Source: an uncultured Kangiella sp.
GTDB lineage: Bacteria; Pseudomonadota; Gammaproteobacteria; Enterobacterales; Kangiellaceae
Direction: 5' to 3'
Assembly (NCBI GenBank): GCA_947503435.1
Contig: CANNDL010000003.1
Span: forward strand, 124,001 to 188,000
DNA length: 64,000 nucleotides
Below the pieces are notes generated by a model. It was not told the origin of the DNA, searched no databases, and saw nothing but the letters and a program-made list of their open reading frames with translations. The position numbers were made by a program, and so were the translations under genes. Shown one piece after another: positions 16,718 to 23,343 of this stretch (positions within the stretch are counted from its first letter, which is position 1; each line of letters begins with the position of its first letter).

Positions 16718-18844
16718 ATGAAGAGTCCAAAATTATTACCATTTTTAATTGCATCTACTTTTACCCTTAGTGGCTTTGCTGCTCATGGTGAACCAGGTAA
16801 AGCAAAACACTTCGGTGCTAAAGCTCCCTTCAAAATGGACGAACTACCCAACGGAAAATTAAAGAATCAATTGAAAGGTCTTAACAAGGCCAGTCAAAAG
16901 AAAGCCATGCAATGGCTGCATAAGTTCACATTCCCTGCTAATGACGTCGCACAATTGAACGTCGATAAATTTGGTAACGTTTTCTATAACGAACCAGCAG
17001 AGCCACAATCGATTAGTCAAACCGAGTTAGTATCAAACCCTAGCCAAGTTGGTATTAGCAGTGTTGATGCGTTCAAACTGCACAGCAAGCCAGGCGCTGC
17101 GAATACGGTTTATCTAAACTTCAAAGGCGAAGCTATCGTCGACACGGTTTGGAATGACTCTTTCGGTAGCGATCGTTATGACGCTACAGCGTTTGATTTA
17201 GACGGCAACCCAACTAGCTATTCTGACTCTGAACGTGCAGCGATCGCAGAAGTTTGGCACCGCGTTGCTGAAGATATGGCGCCATTCGACATTAACGTAA
17301 CTACGGAGCGTCCAGCTAGTTTCGGCCCTAACGTAGGTCACGTATTAATTACCGGTAAAAATGATGCTAACGGCCAAGCTATGCCAGGCGGAACTGGCGG
17401 TGGTTACGCTTATGTCGGTGTTTGGGGTATTCCTAACTACGAATGGTATCAACCAGCATTGGTTTATTATCAAAACCTTTCTGCCCCTAGCAGCTATGCT
17501 GAGGCAGCAACTCACGAATTTGGTCATCACATGGGGTTATCACACCATGGTACTAGCACCAAGTCTTACTACTATGGTCACGGCTCAGGCTTAAGCTCTT
17601 GGGCTCCAATCATGGGTGTTGGTTATAACCGTAACGTTACTCAATGGAGTAATGGTAATTACGCGGACTCCAACAACGCCGAACAAGACGATTTAGCCGT
17701 AATCTCGGAAAAATTGTCTTACAGTAGCGACGACCATCCGGACTCTTTGGTCGGCGCTACGCCTTTATTAGTGGACGGCTATGGCCACGTGGCTAGCAGC
17801 AATCCAGAAATAGATCCTGATAACCAACGTTCTGAGAACAAAGGTATCATCAGCACCAGTACTGACAAGGATGTTTTCTTTTTCGACACCAGCTCAGGCG
17901 ATATTAATATTACCATTAATCCAGCTTGGGATGCTTATACTCGCGATGCAAAACGCGGCGTAAACTTAGATATCAAAGCCACTATTACTGATGGCTATGG
18001 TATGGAAATAACGTCTGACGATTTGTCCGATACCAATGCAACTCTTACTGCACAAGTAGCTCCAGGGCGCTATTACTTAAGCATTAATGGTGTTGGCAAC
18101 AATATAACGCCTTATAATGATTATGGCAGCATGGGACAGTACTTCATCTCAGGCTCGGTAGAATCTAATGGCTCAGTAGCCGACACAACCGCGCCAACGC
18201 CAAACACTATGGATTGGGCAATGCTTCCAAATGCTGTAAGTAGCCACGCTATCGAGATGGAAGCGATTGTTGCTACGGATGACTCAGGTCGAGTTGAATA
18301 TCAGTTTGTTTGCACCTCTGGTGGCAATAACTGTACAACTAGCCAATGGCAATCGGGAACTTATTTCAAAGCTACAGGCTTAGACGCAGATACTAATTAC
18401 AGCTTCCAAGTAAAAGCTCGTGATAATTCAGGAAATGAAACCAACTTATCGTTTACTGCTACGGGCCGCACTATGCCAGAAGCTAACTCAGCACCACTTG
18501 CCCTAGCTGATAGCACTGAAGTTTTAATAGGCGGTTCAAAAGTGATTAACGTCCTAGCTAATGATACCGATTTAGACGGTGACAACTTAACACTTGTATC
18601 AGTAACCAATGGTTCAAAAGGCTCTGTTTTGATAAACCCTGATAACACAGTGACTTACCAAACTAACGGTAATAAGCGAGGCGGCGATTCATTCTCTTAC
18701 ACAGTATCTGACGGTAAAGTATCTATTTCGGCAAACGTGAACATAACACTCGTACGCTCACTTTCAAGCGGTGGCTCTGATGGTAGCGACTCAGACAGTG
18801 GTTCTGGTGGCGGTGGTAAATGTCACCCTAAAAGAGGTTGTTAA
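16718..18844 (+). CDS. Secreted metzincin-type zinc protease with FN3-like and Ig-like domains
   Basis: 708 residues from the ATG at 16718, chosen because it gives a signal peptide (MKSPKLLPFLIASTFTLSG..). The metzincin zinc motif HEFGHHMGLSHH is at about 266-277, with the Met-turn PIMGVGY about 30 residues later; extended zinc-binding H..E..HH..G..H is complete. After the catalytic part come a PPC-like beta domain (ending GRYYLSINGVG), an FN3-like domain (about 490-590), and a cadherin-like Ig repeat with VINVLANDTDLDGDNLTLV. A Ser/Gly/Asp-rich linker then leads to the terminal KCHPKRGC. Probably exported beyond the inner membrane; substrate unknown. Confidence 0.88.
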   Translation: MKSPKLLPFLIASTFTLSGFAAHGEPGKAKHFGAKAPFKMDELPNGKLKNQLKGLNKASQKKAMQWLHKFTFPANDVAQLNVDKFGNVFYNEPAEPQSISQTELVSNPSQVGISSVDAFKLHSKPGAANTVYLNFKGEAIVDTVWNDSFGSDRYDATAFDLDGNPTSYSDSERAAIAEVWHRVAEDMAPFDINVTTERPASFGPNVGHVLITGKNDANGQAMPGGTGGGYAYVGVWGIPNYEWYQPALVYYQNLSAPSSYAEAATHEFGHHMGLSHHGTSTKSYYYGHGSGLSSWAPIMGVGYNRNVTQWSNGNYADSNNAEQDDLAVISEKLSYSSDDHPDSLVGATPLLVDGYGHVASSNPEIDPDNQRSENKGIISTSTDKDVFFFDTSSGDINITINPAWDAYTRDAKRGVNLDIKATITDGYGMEITSDDLSDTNATLTAQVAPGRYYLSINGVGNNITPYNDYGSMGQYFISGSVESNGSVADTTAPTPNTMDWAMLPNAVSSHAIEMEAIVATDDSGRVEYQFVCTSGGNNCTTSQWQSGTYFKATGLDADTNYSFQVKARDNSGNETNLSFTATGRTMPEANSAPLALADSTEVLIGGSKVINVLANDTDLDGDNLTLVSVTNGSKGSVLINPDNTVTYQTNGNKRGGDSFSYTVSDGKVSISANVNITLVRSLSSGGSDGSDSDSGSGGGGKCHPKRGC

Positions 18845-18860
18845 AATACAACAATTGATA

Positions 18861-18888
18861 AAAAGCCGACCTTGCGTCGGCTTTTTTA
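18861..18888 (+). terminator. Intrinsic terminator of the metzincin protease gene
   Basis: 8-bp stem AAGCCGAC/GTCGGCTT (18863-18883) with a 5-base loop and a following run of T, 18 bases after the stop codon. Confidence 0.92.
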
Positions 18889-18893
18889 TTGCT

Positions 18894-18943
18894 AAGCTTG
18901 ATACAAGCCATAGTTCCAACTATGTTACATTTGTATCAAGCTT
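18894..18943. repeat. Compound inverted repeat downstream of the protease
   Basis: Perfect 13-bp arms AAGCTTGATACAA (18894-18906) and TTGTATCAAGCTT (18931-18943) enclose a second perfect 7-bp pair CATAGTT/AACTATG (18909-18924) with a 2-base loop. It follows directly on the terminator and lacks a T run of its own. Confidence 0.8.
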
Positions 18944-19132
18944 TTGAATAATATTTAGCAAACTCAATGCGTATAGAGCGACGTCCAAAAAATATTTTAT
19001 TCATACTTTTCTCACGCTTTTATTTGTTGCCCAATATATTCTTTTTCATATAAACCAACTAGATATACCAAAACATGAATGGCCTTTCTTAGTCGATTTA
19101 CTGATTACTTTTTACTAAATAATTTGACCATT
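18944..19132. other. Intergenic DNA, possible gene remnant
   Basis: About 190 bases between the compound repeat and the rplI terminator. One plus-strand frame is open without any start codon and would read IHTFLTLLFVAQYILFHINQ and then DIPKHEWPFLVDLLITFY before a stop at about 19120. This looks like membrane-protein sequence and may be the tail of a decayed gene. Nothing else is seen here. Confidence 0.3.
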
Positions 19133-19158
19133 AAAAAAGGCGCCAATTGGCGCCTTTT
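19133..19158 (-). terminator. Intrinsic terminator of the rpsF-rpsR-rplI operon
   Basis: Perfect palindrome AAAAGGCGCC-AATT-GGCGCCTTTT (19135-19158), 21 bases past the rplI stop; the A/T flanks let it work in both directions. Confidence 0.92.
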
Positions 19159-19179
19159 AAACTCTTAACTCAGTAAGAA

Positions 19180-19632
19180 TTATTCGTCTTCTGCAACAAC
19201 GTTAACTTTAACCGTTGCGTCAACATCAGTGTGAAGGTTCACAACGATATCGAACTCACCAGTTGTGCGGATAGCACCTTCTGGCATACGAACTTCTTTC
19301 TTCGCTAATTCAACACCAGCTTCAGTAGCTGCCGCTGCGATATCTGTTGTACCAACAGAACCGAACAATTTACCTTCATCACCAGCGTTAGCAGGGATAG
19401 TAACGGTTAATGCAGCTAACTTCTCAGCACGAGCTTGAGCAGCAGCTAGTTCGTCAGCAGCTTTCGCTTCTAACTCAGCGCGACGCTCTTCAAAGTGTTT
19501 AACGTTTGCTTCAGTAGCAGGTACCGCTTTACCTTGTGGGATTAGGAAGTTACGACCATAGCCTGCAGCTACAGAAACTTGCTCACCCAAATCACCAAGG
19601 TTGCGGATTTTTTCAAGTAGAATGACGTTCAT
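19180..19632 (-). CDS. rplI: 50S ribosomal protein bL9
   Basis: 150 residues from the ATG at 19632 (AGGAA ribosome-binding site). N-terminal domain [30 protein letters not shown] is the family signature; a long connecting helix (about 41-75) leads to the C-terminal rRNA-binding domain. A frame two codons longer begins with TTG and is not needed. Last gene of the S6-S18-L9 operon. Confidence 0.98.
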   Translation of the reverse strand: MNVILLEKIRNLGDLGEQVSVAAGYGRNFLIPQGKAVPATEANVKHFEERRAELEAKAADELAAAQARAEKLAALTVTIPANAGDEGKLFGSVGTTDIAAAATEAGVELAKKEVRMPEGAIRTTGEFDIVVNLHTDVDATVKVNVVAEDE

Positions 19633-19658
19633 TATCAATTTCCTCTTAAAAAAGCCGC

Positions 19659-19886
19659 TTATTCGTGGCTATCAGTGTAAGGTAATAAAGCGATGTAACG
19701 AGCGCGTTTAACAGCAGACGCCAATTGACGTTGATATTTTGCGCTAGTACCTGTGATACGGCTAGGAACGATTTTACCGGTTTCAGTAATGTAGTTCTTT
19801 AAAGTTGCTGTATCTTTGTAATCGATCTCAGTTACGCCATCTGCAGTGAAACGGCAGAATTTACGACGACGATTAAAACGAGCCAT
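19659..19886 (-). CDS. rpsR: 30S ribosomal protein bS18
   Basis: 75 residues; [16 protein letters not shown] and the basic [20 protein letters not shown] block identify it. It pairs with S6 in the platform of the 30S subunit, and the two genes are neighbours here with only 13 bases between them. The zinc-binding cysteines of some S18 forms are absent except for a single Cys12. Confidence 0.98.
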   Translation of the reverse strand: MARFNRRRKFCRFTADGVTEIDYKDTATLKNYITETGKIVPSRITGTSAKYQRQLASAVKRARYIALLPYTDSHE

Positions 19887-19899
19887 GATAATTCTCCTA

Positions 19900-20313
19900 T
19901 TACTCAGCCGCAGCTTCGGTTGATTCTTCGGTAGCTTCAGCTTTTGCCGCAGGCTTCTCTTCAGAACGCGCTGGGCGAGAAGGTTTCTCTTCTTCTTTTG
20001 CTTTAGCCATTGGTGATGCTTCAGTTACTGCGTCTTTACGACGAACAACCATGTTACGTAGAACTGCGTCGTTGTAACGGAAGGCATCTTCTAATTCTTC
20101 GATAACGTCACCAGTAGTCTCAACGTTCATTAAAACGTAGTGAGCTTTGTGAAGTTTCAAGATTGGGTATGCTAATTGACGACGACCCCAGTCTTCTAAA
20201 CGGTGAACAGTACCGCTAGCGTCTGTAATCATCTTTGTGTAACGCTCGATCATGCCTGGCACTTGATCAGATTGATCAGGATGCACCAAGAATACGATTT
20301 CGTAGTGTCTCAT
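19900..20313 (-). CDS. rpsF: 30S ribosomal protein bS6
   Basis: 137 residues: [18 protein letters not shown] starts the ferredoxin-like domain (about 1-98); then comes a charged, Ala/Glu-rich tail (residues 105-137) ending in EAAAE. In E. coli the tail receives glutamates from RimK; the Glu-rich end here would suit that, which is inference. priB, found between rpsF and rpsR in enterobacteria, is absent. Confidence 0.97.
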   Translation of the reverse strand: MRHYEIVFLVHPDQSDQVPGMIERYTKMITDASGTVHRLEDWGRRQLAYPILKLHKAHYVLMNVETTGDVIEELEDAFRYNDAVLRNMVVRRKDAVTEASPMAKAKEEEKPSRPARSEEKPAAKAEATEESTEAAAE

Positions 20314-20400
20314 TTAAAGTCTCCTTTCGGTATCCAGCCCTTCATGATCTATTATTAAGCTATTGATTAATAAGGAAAATCATAAACAGCAAGGAGTAAA
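20314..20400 (-). promoter_or_regulatory. rpsF leader, possible S6:S18 autoregulatory site
   Basis: The leader just before rpsF carries ATACCGAAAGGAG, whose CCG next to the Shine-Dalgarno resembles the CCG-containing motif bound by the S6:S18 complex in many bacteria. Farther upstream ACTCCTTGC could pair with the AAGGAG of the ribosome-binding site. I could not fold the whole leader, so this is a weak call. Confidence 0.3.
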
Positions 20401-20407
20401 CCTAATT

Positions 20408-20436
20408 GTAAAAAACTTAGCCGAATATGGGCTAAG
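20408..20436 (-). terminator. Terminator-like hairpin between the paralogue cluster and rpsF
   Basis: 7-bp stem CTTAGCC/GGCTAAG (20416-20436) followed on the minus strand by TTTTTT. It lies past the stop of the gene ending at 20475, so it can end that transcript. It also lies immediately downstream of the predicted rpsF promoter -10 (20444-20449), so it would form the first bases of the rpsF transcript. Confidence 0.7.
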
Positions 20437-20443
20437 GGCGCGT

Positions 20444-20472
20444 ATTTTAAGGGTTTGCGCCTCTTTGATCAA
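20444..20472 (-). promoter_or_regulatory. Predicted sigma-70 promoter of rpsF-rpsR-rplI
   Basis: On the minus strand TTGATC (20467-20472), a 17-base spacer and TAAAAT (20444-20449), followed by a GC-rich ACGCGCCC discriminator as in stringently controlled ribosomal promoters. Start expected near 20437, giving a leader of about 125 bases. Confidence 0.65.
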
Positions 20473-20474
20473 GC

Positions 20475-21149
20475 TTATTTTTTATATACATAGACCGTTG
20501 CTGAATGGACTCCGTTGTCTTCATGTAGCTCCATATTTGTACTAAACTCGCGTAAATGATTACTAGCACTTAGCGCCATTGTGGTATTAATACCTACCAT
20601 AACAGAACCGTTTTGTATTTGTTTATAGGGAGTCATCTTGATTTTGCAAATGCTAGTCTTACACTCTATTTGATTGAGTTCGTAAGCACTGGGATTACCA
20701 AATTCATTTAAAGCATTTCGCAGTGAGTCTTGGGTTTGATAGGCCCAAGTTTCATCTACCGATTCTTGTTGATAAAGATTACGAATAGCCTCTTTTTCCT
20801 TTTGAATTTTTGCTAAAGTTTCTTCACTTATTTTAGACTGTTCGTCATCTGCTAACTCTTTTATATCTTTATCAACAGCTTTATTCAGTTTTGCTAACTC
20901 TTCTCTATCTTTAATTAGGTCCAACTCAGCCTGAAGTCTAGCAATTTCATCTTCAGCTTCTAACAACTTATCTTTACTGAGTTTTAGATCACTTTCTAGT
21001 GTCGCATCCTTTAAGGTTATGGTTTCAGTTTCTTTCACAATCACTTTATCTGGCAAGATGTTTTCAAGCACAACTTCTGAAGGCTTTAAGTATTGAAAAA
21101 TATTTCCAGTAATAGAGAGCATTAGTAAACCCATCAGAAATTTATTCAT
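20475..21149 (-). CDS. Unknown membrane-anchored coiled-coil protein, paralogue 3 of 3
   Basis: 224 residues from the ATG at 21149 (AGAGGAAA ribosome-binding site). N-terminal membrane helix/signal anchor (MNKFLMGLLMLSITGN), a coiled-coil region (about 45-120), and a C-terminal domain with the pair Cys163-x4-Cys168 in ECKTSICKIKMTP. One of three tandem paralogues; function unknown. The frame is open 10 codons further up, without a ribosome-binding site. Confidence 0.7.
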   Translation of the reverse strand: MNKFLMGLLMLSITGNIFQYLKPSEVVLENILPDKVIVKETETITLKDATLESDLKLSKDKLLEAEDEIARLQAELDLIKDREELAKLNKAVDKDIKELADDEQSKISEETLAKIQKEKEAIRNLYQQESVDETWAYQTQDSLRNALNEFGNPSAYELNQIECKTSICKIKMTPYKQIQNGSVMVGINTTMALSASNHLREFSTNMELHEDNGVHSATVYVYKK

Positions 21150-21192
21150 TTCTTTCCTCTTGTTTTTATCAAGTAACAATGAGCTTTATACT

Positions 21193-21873
21193 CTAATTAG
21201 AGTTTTTCTTTGTAACATATATATGCACACCTTCATCTACATCCTTCAAATGTTCAGCACCTGACATTTCTAAATCGAGATTTGGTTGCATTACTAAAGC
21301 CATTGTTGCATTCATAATTGCCATATTTTTAGCAGCCTGTCCTTCTTTATAGGGGTTTAATTTAAGTCTACACACAGTAGTTTTACAAGATAGCTCATCA
21401 AAACTATATGAATCCGAATCGCCTAAATCATTCAAAGCTTTACGAATATCATCTTGAGCTTGATACGCCCATGAACCGTCCACTGATTCTTTAGAATAGA
21501 GTTCCATAATAGCTTTACGTTTTTCTTCATGTCGTTGCATTTGTTCATCAGTTAACTTTACAACACCTGAAGCAAGGTTTTCTTCTGTATCTTTTTGAAT
21601 ATCACCATTTAGCTTATTTAAAGCTAACCTCTCTTCATGAAGCTCAACCTCTGTTTGCAATCTTAATATTTCTGTTTCAGCTTCTGATAGTTTGTTTGCC
21701 ATCGATTGTAACTGGTCTTTCAGTGCAAAATTTTCCACAGTGATGGTTTTTGTCTCGGTTACCACCACCTTCTCTGGTTCTAATTTTTCTGCCACAATTT
21801 CCTTAGGCTTTAAAATCAAAAAGGCATTTCCAGCAACTGATAAGGTTAAAAAACCAATTAATAGTTTATTCAT
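21193..21873 (-). CDS. Unknown membrane-anchored coiled-coil protein, paralogue 2 of 3
   Basis: 226 residues, ATG with AAGGA upstream. Same plan as its neighbours: MNKLLIGFLTLSVAGN anchor, coiled coil (about 45-110), the shared YxxESVDGSWAYQAQDD(I)RKALN block and Cys163-x4-Cys168 in SCKTTVCRLKLNP, at the same residue numbers as in paralogue 3. The cysteine pair probably forms a disulphide in the periplasm. Function unknown. Confidence 0.72.
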   Translation of the reverse strand: MNKLLIGFLTLSVAGNAFLILKPKEIVAEKLEPEKVVVTETKTITVENFALKDQLQSMANKLSEAETEILRLQTEVELHEERLALNKLNGDIQKDTEENLASGVVKLTDEQMQRHEEKRKAIMELYSKESVDGSWAYQAQDDIRKALNDLGDSDSYSFDELSCKTTVCRLKLNPYKEGQAAKNMAIMNATMALVMQPNLDLEMSGAEHLKDVDEGVHIYVTKKNSN

Positions 21874-21894
21874 TATTTTATCCTTAAGTTATTA

Positions 21895-22515
21895 TTATTG
21901 AGACTGCCAAAAATAAACAATGACATCACCGGTATTTTCATCCAATACATACTTTGTTCCAAAATTTGGCAAATTTTCATGCATGCCAGGTCTAAAACCT
22001 GCAGTGGCTTCTCTAGCTAAATACAGATTATTCGTGCCATCAGCACTCAGAGGTGTTATTCGCATTCTGCAAGTTGTTGATTTACATTCAACATCGCTAA
22101 AATTATAGTTTTCAACATCTGCGTTAATATTAACCACATCAAAAAAGGCTGACTCGACTTTCCTTGACCAAATAGGATCGATTTGTTCGCTGTGGAATGC
22201 TTCAAACCCTTTAACCGAGTCCTTTGAAATTTTTTCTAGCATTTCAGTTTCCAAGAATTTGTTCAACATTTCTTGGCTGATGTCTTCATTCAACGAATAT
22301 TCCGACTTAAATTCTAACATCTTCTTTAAATTTCTTATCTCTAAAGTCGCAGCTAGATATTTATCCTTATATTTATCACTTTCAATAAATTTTTCTTCCT
22401 TTACTATTACAGTTTCAGGTTCAGATTTCTGAACCACAACATCTTTCGGCTTTAAAATTAGATAGGTATTTCCAGCAATAGATAGCGTTAATAAGCCTAT
22501 TAATAGCTTATTCAT
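21895..22515 (-). CDS. Unknown membrane-anchored protein, paralogue 1 of 3
   Basis: 206 residues. N-terminus MNKLLIGLLTLSIAGN is nearly identical to paralogue 2, the middle is shorter and diverged, and the cysteine pair is Cys144-x4-Cys149 in ECKSTTCRMRITP. It starts 35 bases downstream of rlmB on the same strand and probably shares its transcript. Function unknown. Confidence 0.7.
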   Translation of the reverse strand: MNKLLIGLLTLSIAGNTYLILKPKDVVVQKSEPETVIVKEEKFIESDKYKDKYLAATLEIRNLKKMLEFKSEYSLNEDISQEMLNKFLETEMLEKISKDSVKGFEAFHSEQIDPIWSRKVESAFFDVVNINADVENYNFSDVECKSTTCRMRITPLSADGTNNLYLAREATAGFRPGMHENLPNFGTKYVLDENTGDVIVYFWQSQ

Positions 22516-22550
22516 TCCCTTCTCCTTTATATAGTTATATTTATTTGCTA

Positions 22551-23306
22551 TTAAATCTTTTTATTAGTTCCATTTCTTTGTCTTACTATTTCAAACAAAG
22601 TAACTCCTGTTGCTACTGAAACATTAAGGCTAGAAACCTCGCCAGCCATTGGAATTTTGATTAAATGATCGCAGGTTTCTTTGGTGAGTCTGCGCATACC
22701 ATCACCTTCAGCACCCATTACCACACCAATTGGGCCAGTTAAGTTTGATTGGTAAATATCATGCTCTGCTTCCCCAGCGGCACCATAAATCCATATGCCT
22801 CTTTCTTGAAGTTGTTTCATGGTGCGAGCAAGGTTAGTCACCATAATAAAAGGAATGGCTTCCGCTGCACCGCAGGCAACTTTTCTTACTACGTCTGTAA
22901 TACCGGTAGCATTGTCTTTTGGTGCTATTACCATATTCACACCAGCTGCATCCGCACTTCTTAAACATGCACCTAAGTTATGTGGATCGGTCACCCCATC
23001 AAGAATTAAGATAAAGGGGGTGCCACTAACAGTATCTAAAAGCTCAGGGATATGCTTTTCATGATAGCTAGTTCTCTTTAACTCGCCACACTCAGCAATT
23101 ACGCCTTGATGCCGTTGCTCAGTGAGCTCATCCAAGTCTTCACGACTTTTTTGTACTACCTTTATCTGGTTCGATTGTGCTAGCTTTATGAGTTTATGCA
23201 AACGCTGATCGCGGCGATTGGATTGCACTAAAATACGGTTGATCGCTTCACTATTTCTTTTTATTAAAACTTCTACTGCATGAATTCCGAAGACAATTTC
23301 AGACAT
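22551..23306 (-). CDS. rlmB: 23S rRNA (guanosine-2251-2'-O)-methyltransferase
   Basis: 251 residues. N-terminal L30e-like substrate domain (about 1-75) and a SpoU/SPOUT knot with ILDGVTDPHNLGACLRSADA, VMGAEGDGMRRLT and IPMAGEVSSLNVSVATG. Methylates G2251 in the P loop of 23S rRNA. Follows rnr, as in E. coli. Confidence 0.96.
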   Translation of the reverse strand: MSEIVFGIHAVEVLIKRNSEAINRILVQSNRRDQRLHKLIKLAQSNQIKVVQKSREDLDELTEQRHQGVIAECGELKRTSYHEKHIPELLDTVSGTPFILILDGVTDPHNLGACLRSADAAGVNMVIAPKDNATGITDVVRKVACGAAEAIPFIMVTNLARTMKQLQERGIWIYGAAGEAEHDIYQSNLTGPIGVVMGAEGDGMRRLTKETCDHLIKIPMAGEVSSLNVSVATGVTLFEIVRQRNGTNKKI

Positions 23307-23343
23307 TTATTTCCACTCTTAGCTGTTAACTGTTAACGTCAAT

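Noticed and set aside
18967-19053. 28-residue ORF MRIERRPKN..
   Set aside because: No ribosome-binding site, and another frame over the same bases looks more like a remnant.
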